From positions 1 through 46,446 of the forward strand of contig SYOX01000018.1 in NCBI GenBank assembly GCA_005804885.1: a stretch of 46,446 nt of DNA, given 5' to 3'. Made by a program: the position numbers and the translations under genes. This DNA is from Pseudomonadota bacterium (GTDB taxonomy: Bacteria; Myxococcota_A; Bradymonadia; Bradymonadales; GCA-2716585). Positions 10,114 to 18,156 of the stretch are shown here, piece by piece. Position 1 is the stretch's first letter; each line of letters starts with the position of its first letter. The notes beneath the pieces are model-generated. The model saw nothing but the letters and a program-made list of their open reading frames with translations, was not told the DNA's origin and did not search any database.

Positions 10114-10743
10114 TCAAGCCGCCGACATCGACCCTTCATCGAGCGACGAGGGCTCGGCGTCCTCCGCTGCGGCCGCGCGCGCCTTGTCCCCGCGCCGCGC
10201 CACCACGTAATCCCCCGCGAAGCGCTCGTACACCTCGCCTGTGGCCGGGTCGACCAGCCAGGGCATGGCCAGCTTCGCGGGCACCCGGATCAAGCCGGGC
10301 TCCGCGTGCGTGCCAAAGACGTGATCCCACAAGGGGCTCGTGACCCCGTGGTTGTCGTTGGGCTTCGTAAAGTGGTGGTAGAAGTGGTGCCTGCGCGCCC
10401 ACCGCCCGTAGGCCCCCTTCGGCGGGTGCGTGTGCAGGCGGCGGTGCAGCACCTCGTAGCCGATGTAGGCCAGCGTGAACCCCGCCGTCAGCGCCCCCCC
10501 GTTCAGCCACCCGACCGCCAGCGCCGAGGCCGGGAGCATCACCGCAGCGACCAGCAGCGCCGCCTTGACCTTCTTGTGCGTCGGCGCAAACCAGTGCCCC
10601 CTGGCGTGGTGCTGGAGGTGCTCGCGCGAGAACTCGTTCTTGCCCTTGCTCCCGTGGCCCCTCCAGTTGTGCAGCCCGTACTCGGCGAAGCTCCACACGA
10701 AGGCCCCCAGCGCAAACATCAACGGCATCGTCAGCCACGCCAT
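10114..10743 (-). CDS. Fatty acid hydroxylase/sterol desaturase-family protein
   Basis: 209 aa from the ATG at 10743, which has GAGGGGG six bases upstream; it begins one base after the stop of the TetR gene. Membrane di-iron enzymes of this family are recognised by histidine clusters, seen here as the His in EYGLHNWRGH (~25), HLQHH (~43), HRRLHTH (~100) and HHFYHH (~119), with NHGVTSPLWDHVFGT near residue 135. Hydrophobic segments lie at 1-20, 60-90 and around 90-100. Family members oxidise fatty acyl chains, sterols or carotenoids. The C-terminal 30 residues are hydrophilic and non-conserved in look. Likely under control of the adjacent TetR protein. The substrate is not predictable. Confidence 0.85.
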   Translation of the reverse strand: MAWLTMPLMFALGAFVWSFAEYGLHNWRGHGSKGKNEFSREHLQHHARGHWFAPTHKKVKAALLVAAVMLPASALAVGWLNGGALTAGFTLAYIGYEVLHRRLHTHPPKGAYGRWARRHHFYHHFTKPNDNHGVTSPLWDHVFGTHAEPGLIRVPAKLAMPWLVDPATGEVYERFAGDYVVARRGDKARAAAAEDAEPSSLDEGSMSAA

Positions 10744-10744
10744 C

Positions 10745-11518
10745 TCACACCCCCTCAAGCTCGCGCGCCACGACCAGCAACGGCCGCGGATCGCTCATCC
10801 TGTCCACAACCTCCGACGCGCGCTCCAGCCCCCCCGGCGACGCACCCCAGCCCAGCAAGAGCGATCGCCCCAGCTCCAGCGCCAGCGCTCTGGCCTGGAT
10901 CACCTTCGGGTCAAAGCGCATGAACTTCTTCATCATCAACACCCCGTGGAGCGCCGACCACAGCGTCACCGCCCGCGCCGCCCCCTGACCGTGGCCGTCG
11001 ATCGCCCCGGACCGCGCCGCCGCCTCGATCACCTGCCCCACGTCCCCGATCAAGGGCATCACCGTCGCCACGATGGGCTGGATCGCCTCGTCGTCCAGCA
11101 GCTGCCGGGGTTGCCCCATCGCCAGCCCGATCAACCCGAAGCGCACCGGGTCCTCCGCCGGCAGATCGATGTAGATCCGCGCCGAAGCCACCAGCTTGAG
11201 CAAGCCCCCCTCGGACTCGCCGAGACCCTCAGACGCGGTCACAGCGTCGCACATCGACCACGCGCGCCTGAAGATCCCGTGCACCTCCCCGATCCCCTGG
11301 ACCTGGAGCGCCACGATGATCGCGTCCTTAGACGGGAAGTAGCGGTAGAGCGCCCCCGGCGTGTAATCCAGCGCGTCGGCCAGGCGCTGGATCGTCATCC
11401 CCTCCGGCCCCTCTTCGATCAAGAGCCGCCGCGCCTCGTCCAGGATCGCCGCCGTCTTTGCCCGCCGACGCCGCGCCCCAGGGGTCTTCTTGCTCGCCTC
11501 AGGTGTCATCTCGACCAT
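10745..11518 (-). CDS. TetR/AcrR-family transcriptional regulator
   Basis: 257 aa. The N-terminal DNA-binding domain is clear: AAILDEARRLLIEEGPEG followed by the helix-turn-helix MTIQRLADALDYTPGALYRY and FPSKDAI (about residues 24-70). The C-terminal ligand domain is longer than in typical 200-aa members. It is transcribed with the downstream fatty acid hydroxylase gene (one base between stop and ATG), and an inverted repeat overlaps its own promoter at 11548-11579, which points to autorepression and to control of lipid modification. Start at 11518; ATG at 11509 is an alternative. Confidence 0.92.
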   Translation of the reverse strand: MVEMTPEASKKTPGARRRRAKTAAILDEARRLLIEEGPEGMTIQRLADALDYTPGALYRYFPSKDAIIVALQVQGIGEVHGIFRRAWSMCDAVTASEGLGESEGGLLKLVASARIYIDLPAEDPVRFGLIGLAMGQPRQLLDDEAIQPIVATVMPLIGDVGQVIEAAARSGAIDGHGQGAARAVTLWSALHGVLMMKKFMRFDPKVIQARALALELGRSLLLGWGASPGGLERASEVVDRMSDPRPLLVVARELEGV

Positions 11519-11547
11519 GCCCTCACACCCCCATTGGAAACACGACT

Positions 11548-11579
11548 CATTTTGTAAACGCCATTCACTAAAATGTCAA
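11548..11579 (-). promoter_or_regulatory. TetR-gene promoter with overlapping operator
   Basis: On the minus strand a perfect TTGACA (11579-11574) is followed after 17 bases by TACAAA (11556-11551). The spacer and -10 carry an inverted repeat, GTGAATG-G-CGTTTAC (11568-11554), nested in CATTTT...AAAATG (11575-11548). The geometry fits a TetR-family dimer blocking RNA polymerase. This is among the few AT-rich stretches in the window. Confidence 0.7.
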
Positions 11580-11675
11580 GCGCTCGATCTCGCCCCCCGC
11601 CCATCCCGAACCGGCGCCAAAGCACGAGGAGGGGATCGCAAAGGGTCTCCTGGCGAGGCGCACATCTTGCAGGGG

Positions 11676-11719
11676 CGACGGTGGCCGTCGGCCTGGGCGT
11701 CGACGGGCGACATTTTTTT
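11676..11719 (+). promoter_or_regulatory. Possible attenuator-like leader before the PPC lipoprotein gene
   Basis: CGACGG at 11676-11681 and again at 11701-11706 are both complementary to CCGTCG at 11685-11690, so two hairpins exclude each other; seven T residues follow at 11713-11719. The T run starts six bases after the second stem, further than in a classical terminator, so this is a weak call. Confidence 0.3.
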
Positions 11720-11739
11720 AACGAGCGGGATCGGTGGCG

Positions 11740-13950
11740 ATGTTGATGGATGCGATGATCGGTTCAAGGAAGAGGGTCTTGAGGCTGGCGGCGTGGGTGT
11801 CTCTGTTGGTGGTTGGCGCGGCGGCCTGCGGGGACGACAACCCTCCCCGGGCCGCTGTCGAGGAGGAACCCGAGGCGCAGCCCGAGGCCGAGCCCGAGCC
11901 CGAGGAGGAGCCAGAGACGCCGGACGTGGGCAACAACGGGCTGCCGGACATCCCCATCATCGACGAGGAGGACGCGGGCGGCTTCGAGCCGGCGTGCAGC
12001 CTGGAGGACGGCGTGGCGCCGAACCAGGAGCCCGGCGAGGCGGCGGAGCTGGGGACGGACGTGGACAGGTCGGACTTGTTCATCTGTTCGGACGCCCCGG
12101 ACTGGTATCGCTTCGAGCTGGAGGCGGGCCAGCAGATGTTCTTCTTCGTCGAGTTCGACGCCCGCTTCGGGGATCTGGACATCTACCTCCACGAAGAGGG
12201 TCGGACAGGGCGCGACGAGGCCGTCGCCGAGTCGACCTCGCCGGATCAGTCCGAGTTTATTGACTTTACGGCGCCGCAGGCCGGCGTCTACCTCTTGCAG
12301 GTCGAGGGCTTTGACGGCGCCGAGAACCAGTATCGGCTCTTCGCCCGGCTGGGCTGCGGCTCGGACGCGGACTGCCCGGAGGGTCGGGCGTGCACGCTGC
12401 GCGGCGGCTTCTGCACGGCCCTGCCGGCGCTGGACTGCGGCGTGGATCGGGGCTTTGAGCCCAACGAGTCGGCCTCGACGGCCACGCCGGTGGAGCTCGA
12501 CGCTGAGGCCCCGGTGGTCTTTGAGAGCTTGAGCATCTGCCCCCAGGACAACGACCATTACCTGCTGGTGGTGCCCGAGCAGGCCGGCCTGGAGATCCTG
12601 ATCGATCACCCCATCACCGAGGACCTCGACGTCCTGCTCTTTGACGACGCGGGCAACTTCTTTGGCCAGGGGCGAGAGCGGCGCGGCGGTGAGGATCTGC
12701 TGGCGCGCTTCCTGCCGCCTGGGCGCTACATCCTGCTGGTGGATCAGATCGGCCTGGAGGACTCCGGCGCGACGACCTACGATCTGAGCGTCGCGCTCCA
12801 GCAGGGCGCCTGCGCCGGGGACATCGACTGCTCGGGGGTCCCTGGGCGCGAGTTCTGCGATCTGGACTCGGGCACCTGCGAGGGGATCATCTCCGAGGGC
12901 GGCCAGGGCTTCGGCGAGGGGTGCGACGACGACGGGGACTGCGCGCAGGAGACGGCGGGCTGCTACGAGGGCTCGCTGGGCGGGGGCGACAACATCTGCA
13001 CGAACCTTTGCGACGAGGACGCCGAGTGCGAGGCGCTGGGCCAGGGCGCGCACTGTCTGCAGATCGACCTCGGGCTGTCGATCTGCGTGCGGGGCTGCGA
13101 GAGCGACTTTGACTGCTCGGCGCAGTTCTTCTGCGACGCGCAGACGGGCCGCTGCGAGGATCGCAACTGCAATGTGGATGCGCAGTGCCCCCGCGAGGGC
13201 GAGAGCTGCGTGCACGGCGACTTCGGCCAGGGGGGCTTCTGCCTGCCCTACGATCAAGATCAGGTCTGCGGCGTCGGCCAGACCCCGGATGAGGGCGACA
13301 ACGGCTCCTCGGGCCGGGCGGCGCTGGTCGAGTTGACCGACGGCGGGGTCTTCTTCGAGGGCCTGGGGCTGTGCGACGACGACGAGGACTGGTACGTGGT
13401 CGAGCTGGAGGGGCCGAGCCAGAACCTGACGGTCGACGTGGACTTCGCCGGCAATGGGGACCTGGACGTCTACATCTACAGCGAGGAGGGGCGGCTGATG
13501 GGCTCGGGCACCGAGCCGGACGCCAACCCTGAGCAGGCGCTGTCGACCTTCCTGGCCGCGGGCCGCTACTTCGTGCGCGTCAACAAGTTCCCGGACGGCA
13601 ATGGCGTTGACGGCGAGGTGATCTATACGCTCTCGCTCAACGCCGGGCCGATCGACTGCCGGATCGAGGGCGGCACCTGCGACCAGACCCAGCCGCTGCG
13701 GCTGACCTGCGAGGAGGAGACCGGCGCGTGTGTGGACTTCCAGGGCAACGGCGAGGTCGCCTTGGGGGACAACTGCGACACGCTGGACGACTGCGTCGAG
13801 GGGGCCGAATTCTGCTTCACCTTCCGAGGCACCGAGAACGGGGGCAACATCTGCTCGCACTTCTGTCGATCCGGCGCCGACTGCGCCGACGTCCCTGGCT
13901 CACAGTGCTTCGCCATCCGCCGCAACATCGGCGTCTGCATCCGCCGCTGA
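11740..13950 (+). CDS. Cys-rich lipoprotein with three PPC-like beta domains
   Basis: 736 aa. Signal peptide ending GAAAC (Cys30), then an acidic Glu/Pro linker (~38-55). Three segments resemble pre-peptidase C-terminal (PPC) domains, each with D-W-Y-R/V...FGDLDIY or DLDVYIY and a closing AGxYxLxVxxF: about residues 115-200, 235-357 and 515-640. Between them are short Cys-rich modules (for example CGSDADCPEGRAC, CDDDGDCAQETAGC). PPC domains are usually attached to secreted proteases; no catalytic domain is present here, so this looks like a surface binding protein. GTG 11734 and ATGs at 11746 and 11755 are alternative starts. The M43-like protease gene follows 76 bases downstream and shares its style of Cys modules. 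Confidence 0.85.
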   Translation: MLMDAMIGSRKRVLRLAAWVSLLVVGAAACGDDNPPRAAVEEEPEAQPEAEPEPEEEPETPDVGNNGLPDIPIIDEEDAGGFEPACSLEDGVAPNQEPGEAAELGTDVDRSDLFICSDAPDWYRFELEAGQQMFFFVEFDARFGDLDIYLHEEGRTGRDEAVAESTSPDQSEFIDFTAPQAGVYLLQVEGFDGAENQYRLFARLGCGSDADCPEGRACTLRGGFCTALPALDCGVDRGFEPNESASTATPVELDAEAPVVFESLSICPQDNDHYLLVVPEQAGLEILIDHPITEDLDVLLFDDAGNFFGQGRERRGGEDLLARFLPPGRYILLVDQIGLEDSGATTYDLSVALQQGACAGDIDCSGVPGREFCDLDSGTCEGIISEGGQGFGEGCDDDGDCAQETAGCYEGSLGGGDNICTNLCDEDAECEALGQGAHCLQIDLGLSICVRGCESDFDCSAQFFCDAQTGRCEDRNCNVDAQCPREGESCVHGDFGQGGFCLPYDQDQVCGVGQTPDEGDNGSSGRAALVELTDGGVFFEGLGLCDDDEDWYVVELEGPSQNLTVDVDFAGNGDLDVYIYSEEGRLMGSGTEPDANPEQALSTFLAAGRYFVRVNKFPDGNGVDGEVIYTLSLNAGPIDCRIEGGTCDQTQPLRLTCEEETGACVDFQGNGEVALGDNCDTLDDCVEGAEFCFTFRGTENGGNICSHFCRSGADCADVPGSQCFAIRRNIGVCIRR

Positions 13951-14026
13951 CCGCGACCTCCAGGCGCGCCTGCGCCGCCCTGGGCGGGCGGCGCGCACCT
14001 CAACCTCCCGCACCAGAAATGAGCGC

Positions 14027-15844
14027 ATGAAGAATACCTTGAGAACCTTGAATCTGCTCCTGCTGGGGAGCCTGATCGTCGCCAGCGGCTGCAAGGACGA
14101 CTCGGTCGTCCAGTACGCCGCGCCCGATCTTGAGCCCGAGGGCGGCCCCGAGGGGCAGCCGGAGGGGAGCCCGGAAGGGACACCCGAGGGGACCCCGGAG
14201 GGCAACCCGGAGGGCACCCCGGAGGGGACCCCCGAGGGCGAGCCGGAGATCGAGCCGGTCGGCGCCCCGGACGGCACCGCGTGCGCCGAGGGGAGCGAGT
14301 GCGCCGGCGGGGTCTGCATGACCGAGGCCGAGGGCTACCCCGGCGGCTACTGCACGGCCACGGACTGCGCCACGGGCGCGTCGTCCTGCACGGGCCAGTG
14401 CGCCTTCCTGGACTCGACGCGCCAGAGCTCGGCCTGCTTCGGCGTCTGCGAGGACGACGCCGGCTGCCGCGAAGGCTACGAGTGCCGCCCCTTCGGGGAT
14501 ATCGGCCTGTGCCTGCCGCGCGAGCCCGAGGTCGAGGAGCTTCGGCCCGACGGCGACGCCTGCACCAGCCGCGAGCAGTGCGCAGGCGGGGTCTGCTTCA
14601 CCGAAGACGACGGCTTCCCCGGCGGGCATTGCACGACCGTCAACTGCCAGACCCGCGAGGACTGCGCCGGAGAGGGCAATGCCTGCCTCCAGGCCGGCCG
14701 CCCGAACTTCTGCATCCACCTGTGCACCACGGGCGCGGACTGCCGCGAGGGCTACGTCTGCCAGCCCGTCCAGGGCGGCGGCTACTGCGCGCCGAGCCCG
14801 ACCGCCGGCACCTTCGTCCCCGAGGAGGGCGACCTGCCCTTCGACGTGGTCTGCGGCGAGACGCTCAGCCGCGCCGACGCCTTCCAGGGCGGCCTGGACG
14901 CCCACACGCTGCGCTTCGAGATCCCGGAGGAGGCCACGAGCTTCATGGTCGTGCCCTACAGCCCCGGCGATCAGATCTTCCCCGTGGAGCTCAACGGCCC
15001 CGGCCAGACCCTCAACATGTTCGAGGAGTACGGCTTCGCGCTGGCCAACGCCGGCTTCTTGATCAACGTCACCCCGCTGCTGGTGCCCCAGGCCCCGCAG
15101 TTCGCCGAGGCCGTCGCCGGCGGCAACTACAGCCTGACGATGGCCGCCAACTCCAACCTGTGCCGCTTCGTCCTGCCCAAGAGCGGCCAGGGCTCCCAGA
15201 TCGATCTGAACTTCCACTTCGTCGGCGTGCGCGGCCTCGACGCCCAGAGCGCCGAGGAGAACGAGGGCTTCCAGCAGGCGATCGCGTCCTTCGACCGCAT
15301 CTACGACCCCCTCGGGGTCCAGATCCGCCTGATCCGCTACCGCGACGTCACCGGCGACGATGAGGTCCGCTTCCGCATCGTCCGCTCCCAGGAGGCGGCC
15401 TTCCAGCTCGTGGCCACCAGCACCCCGCCGGGCGACACCGCCGACGAGGCCCTGAGCATCAACGTCTTCTTCATCGACCAGTTCGCCATCGACGGCGGCT
15501 CGGTCCTGGGCATCTCCGCCGGCCTGCCCGGCGCCGCCGGGGTCCACGGCATGCGCGGCTCCGGCCTGGTCTTCTCCGCCTCCGTCCTGGGCGACCCCAA
15601 CCTGCTCGGCCAGGTGCTCGCCCACGAGGTCGGCCACTACCTCGGCCTCTTCCACACCAGCGAGCAGGGCGGCCAGGGCTTTGACCCCCTCTCGGACACC
15701 CCGCAGTGCAGCCGCGACCAGTGGAACAACCCCAACGCCTGCCCCGACATCACCAACCTGATGTTCCCCTTCGCCGGCAACAACCACACCAACATCACCG
15801 AAAATCAGAGCTTCGTGGTCCACGCCAACCCGCTGGTCAAGTAG
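14027..15844 (+). CDS. M43-like zinc metalloprotease lipoprotein
   Basis: 605 aa. Lipobox VASGC (Cys22), a PEG-type repeat linker (about 36-76), two similar Cys-rich modules (86-165 and 173-254; each with CAGGVC followed by YPGG or FPGG), then the catalytic domain. The zinc motif is HEVGHYLGLFH (533-543), an HExxHxxGxxH signature, followed by LSDTPQC (555-561) and a Met-turn candidate NLMFPF (577-582), as in pappalysin-type M43 proteases. Probably exported and anchored to the outer membrane. The region from 265 to 400 has beta-rich character and no family I can name. ATG at 14027 is the only one that gives a signal peptide. It is followed 24 bases later by the HEAT protein gene. Confidence 0.88.
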   Translation: MKNTLRTLNLLLLGSLIVASGCKDDSVVQYAAPDLEPEGGPEGQPEGSPEGTPEGTPEGNPEGTPEGTPEGEPEIEPVGAPDGTACAEGSECAGGVCMTEAEGYPGGYCTATDCATGASSCTGQCAFLDSTRQSSACFGVCEDDAGCREGYECRPFGDIGLCLPREPEVEELRPDGDACTSREQCAGGVCFTEDDGFPGGHCTTVNCQTREDCAGEGNACLQAGRPNFCIHLCTTGADCREGYVCQPVQGGGYCAPSPTAGTFVPEEGDLPFDVVCGETLSRADAFQGGLDAHTLRFEIPEEATSFMVVPYSPGDQIFPVELNGPGQTLNMFEEYGFALANAGFLINVTPLLVPQAPQFAEAVAGGNYSLTMAANSNLCRFVLPKSGQGSQIDLNFHFVGVRGLDAQSAEENEGFQQAIASFDRIYDPLGVQIRLIRYRDVTGDDEVRFRIVRSQEAAFQLVATSTPPGDTADEALSINVFFIDQFAIDGGSVLGISAGLPGAAGVHGMRGSGLVFSASVLGDPNLLGQVLAHEVGHYLGLFHTSEQGGQGFDPLSDTPQCSRDQWNNPNACPDITNLMFPFAGNNHTNITENQSFVVHANPLVK

Positions 15845-15868
15845 CGCTCGCCGACAAGGACGAACCCC

Positions 15869-16423
15869 ATGAACAAACCCCTGACCACCCTCCTGCTCCT
15901 GCTCGCCCTGGCTCTGGCCGCCCCCTCGGTGGCCTTCGCCCAGGACAAGGCCGCCGAGCGCGAGGCCGTCCAGATGCTCCTGATGCCCTACGACAAGTTC
16001 CCCGCCGCCGACGACTTCAAGCGCGTCTCCAAGGACCCCCGCGCCGTGATCCTGGCCGTCTGGCGCGACAAGAAGAGCTCCGAGATCCTGCGCCTCCAGG
16101 CCCTCGACGCCCTCTCCCTCTTCCCCAACGAGGAGGTCCGCGCCCTCTACCTCGAGATCCTCTCGGGTGACTGGGGCAAGGAGGCCCCCCGCGAGGCGCA
16201 CCGGGCCATCAACGGCCTGATGCTCGCCTTTGGCGAGTCCGCCGTCATGGACGTCGCCCCGCTCCTGACCCACGCCGACGTCCAGGTCCGCCTGACCGCC
16301 GCGCACGCCCTGTCCAAGTTTGGCGGCGAGTCCGGCCGTCAGCTCCTGCTCGCCCACCGCGACGACGAGACCGACAAGATCGTCCGCGAGAGCATCGATC
16401 AGCTCACTCGCCGCATCCGCTAA
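15869..16423 (+). CDS. Exported HEAT-repeat protein
   Basis: 184 aa. A signal peptide (about residues 1-24, cleavage near AFA-QD) is followed by helical pairs typical of HEAT/PBS repeats: SSEILRLQALDALSLFPNEEV, and APLLTHADVQVRLTAAHALSKFG in the second half (fragments given). HEAT repeats are binding scaffolds. It lies 24 bases after the metalloprotease gene and is probably cotranscribed, so it may act with that protease in the periplasm. No enzymatic motif is seen. Confidence 0.8.
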   Translation: MNKPLTTLLLLLALALAAPSVAFAQDKAAEREAVQMLLMPYDKFPAADDFKRVSKDPRAVILAVWRDKKSSEILRLQALDALSLFPNEEVRALYLEILSGDWGKEAPREAHRAINGLMLAFGESAVMDVAPLLTHADVQVRLTAAHALSKFGGESGRQLLLAHRDDETDKIVRESIDQLTRRIR

Positions 16424-16469
16424 CCCCCGGCCGCCACCCCACAACGACGGCCCTGGCCGCCACCGCCTG

Positions 16470-16672
16470 GGGCGGGCCGCAGGAGCCGCCGTCGGGATCA
16501 CTGGCCGCCTGGGGCGAGACCCCGTCGGGGACAATCGTGAGGTCGCCGGGGCGGGATCCGATCCACCCGAAGCCGTAATACAAGCGTCCCCGATCCACCT
16601 TGCCCGTAATACGAGCGTTCCCCCTCCTTCCGGAGGGAGGAGGGGGACAGGGGGTGGAGTGTGCGATCCACC
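16470..16672 (-). repeat. Dispersed ~200-bp repeat, copy 2 (inverted)
   Basis: Reverse complement of 9809-10010 with high similarity along the full length. The hairpin is conserved: CCCCCTCCT (16620-16628), 9-base loop, AGGAGGGGG (16638-16646). The loop sequence differs from copy 1 while the 9-bp stem and loop length are identical, suggesting that the structure is maintained. The core GACCCCGTCGGGG lies near 16520. Confidence 0.85.
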
Positions 16673-16703
16673 CCAAGCCCCGATACGAGCGTCCTCCCTT
16701 GTG

Positions 16704-16728
16704 GGGGCGGTGCGAGGAGCGTGGGGCG
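16704..16728 (+). repeat. 25-base module shared with the element at 26418-26730
   Basis: These 25 bases are identical to 26693-26717, inside the right arm of the MITE-like element, and inverted relative to its left arm. It abuts copy 2 of the ~200-bp repeat, so two repeat types meet here. Confidence 0.8.
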
Positions 16729-16787
16729 GCGCGCTCGATCTCACGACCCCGATCTGCTACTTTGCCCCCCCTGACCACGGAGGCCAC

Positions 16788-18053
16788 ATGAAGCCCACCC
16801 TGCCCTGTCTGTTCGCGCTGATCCTCTCCACAACGGCCTGCGCCGATACCGCCGACGACCCCGACCCGGGCGAACCTGAAGCACAACCCGAAGCCCAGCC
16901 CGAAGGCGAGCCTGAGCCCGAGGCGCAACCCGAGGCGCAGCCCGAGGCGCAACCTGAGGCGCAACCTGAGGCGCAGCCCGAACCTGAGCCGCCCCTTGAG
17001 CCGCTGCCTGAGCGCCCGTGGGACGTCACCGAGCCTGGATTCTACGGCATCGGCTACAGGGCCTTTGAGATCGAGTACACGCCGCAGGGCATGGAAGAGC
17101 CGCGCTCGATCCGGCTGGCGATCTGGTATCCGACCCGGGACAGGCGCGGCGAGCCGCCGAAGTATATGGACGTCCTGCCCCGCGAGGGCGTCATCGACGG
17201 CGCCAGCGTCGCCCTGGACGCGCCCGCCCCGGTGCTGCTCTTCTCGCACGGCAACAAGAGCTTCGCCGAGCAGAGCTACTTCATGACGGAGTTCTTCGCC
17301 TCGCACGGCTGGATCGTCGTGGCCCCGACCCACACGGGCAACACGATCTTCGGCGCCGCCGCCACGCGCCCGCCCCAGATGTTCGACTGGCGGCCCCAGG
17401 ACATCAGCGCCGCGCTCGACGCGCTCTACGGGCTGCCCGAGGGCGACCCGCTGGCCGGGCTGGCCTCGCAGGACGTGGCGCTGTCCGGCCACAGCTACGG
17501 CGGCTATACGACGCTGGCCGTCGGGGGCGCCGCCTACGACATGGAGGCCATCCGCGCCGACTGCACCATCCTGGGCGACCTCGACTGCGCCTACATCCAG
17601 GGCGAGGCCGGGGCGAGGTACGAGGCGGGCTTCGGGGACGCGCGCGTCAAGGCGATCATCCCGATGGCGCCGGGCAACGGCGACTGCTTCGGGCTGGGCG
17701 TCGCCGCCATCGACATCCCCGTGATGCACATGACGGGGCTGCTGGACATCTCCGTGACCGAGGAGGCCGACGGGACCCCGATCTGGGAGGCCCTCGACGG
17801 CCCGGACGACCTCCGGGTCCAGTTCACCACCGGCGCCCACCTGACCTTCTCCGACGGCTGCGAGCTGTTGCCGGCCGCCGGGCGCAACGACGGCTGCGGC
17901 GAGGGCTTCATCGACGCTCAGCAGGCCCACCGGATCATCAACGCGCTGGCGCTGGCCTTCGCGCGGCGGCACCTGCTCGGCGACACCCGCGACGGCGACC
18001 TGTTGAGCGGCGAGCGCTCCCTCGACCCGAGCGTCGAGATCCTCGCAAAGTAG
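16788..18053 (+). CDS. Alpha/beta-hydrolase lipoprotein (PAF-acetylhydrolase/dienelactone hydrolase-like)
   Basis: 421 aa. Lipobox STTAC (Cys18), then an acidic PEAQ repeat linker (about 27-75). The hydrolase domain has RLAIWYPT (~109), an oxyanion loop LLFSHGNKS (~150), the nucleophile elbow SGHSYGGYT (Ser236), a likely Asp at 320 (GLLD) and His351 (GAHLTF), in catalytic-triad order. This layout is close to bacterial platelet-activating-factor acetylhydrolase-type enzymes, which cleave short acyl esters; the true substrate is unknown. GGAGG four bases before the ATG supports the start. The 3' end, including the stop codon, is duplicated downstream (18022-18125). Confidence 0.87.
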   Translation: MKPTLPCLFALILSTTACADTADDPDPGEPEAQPEAQPEGEPEPEAQPEAQPEAQPEAQPEAQPEPEPPLEPLPERPWDVTEPGFYGIGYRAFEIEYTPQGMEEPRSIRLAIWYPTRDRRGEPPKYMDVLPREGVIDGASVALDAPAPVLLFSHGNKSFAEQSYFMTEFFASHGWIVVAPTHTGNTIFGAAATRPPQMFDWRPQDISAALDALYGLPEGDPLAGLASQDVALSGHSYGGYTTLAVGGAAYDMEAIRADCTILGDLDCAYIQGEAGARYEAGFGDARVKAIIPMAPGNGDCFGLGVAAIDIPVMHMTGLLDISVTEEADGTPIWEALDGPDDLRVQFTTGAHLTFSDGCELLPAAGRNDGCGEGFIDAQQAHRIINALALAFARRHLLGDTRDGDLLSGERSLDPSVEILAK

Positions 18054-18125
18054 CGTCCTTCAACGACAATCCGGTCGACCCGAGCGTCGAGATCCTCGCG
18101 AAGTAGCGTCCTTCAACGACAATCC
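18022..18125 (+). repeat. Tandem duplication across a stop codon (53-bp period)
   Basis: 18022-18072 and 18075-18125 are identical except for one base (CGCAAAG versus CGCGAAG). The unit covers the last codons of the hydrolase, its TAG and 20 bases of downstream sequence, so the second copy is a non-translated relic of the gene end. Confidence 0.95.
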
Positions 18126-18156
18126 AGACAAGTCGGCTTCAGCCAGGGCAGCGGGC

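Larger units (their letters stand above)
16424..16787. other. Repeat-filled intergenic region
   Basis: 364 bases between two plus-strand genes, occupied by copy 2 of the dispersed repeat (16470-16672) and by a 25-base module shared with the 26-kb MITE-like element (16704-16728). GGAGG just before 16788 is the ribosome site of the next gene. No gene is seen in the gap. Confidence 0.7.

Noticed and set aside
11764..13860. 698-residue minus-strand frame opposite the PPC lipoprotein
   Set aside because: The plus frame has lipobox and PPC domains; the minus frame has no recognisable domain.
14000..16744. 914-residue minus-strand open frame
   Set aside because: It runs opposite the metalloprotease and HEAT genes, which have clear motifs and signal peptides, and extends through the dispersed repeat.
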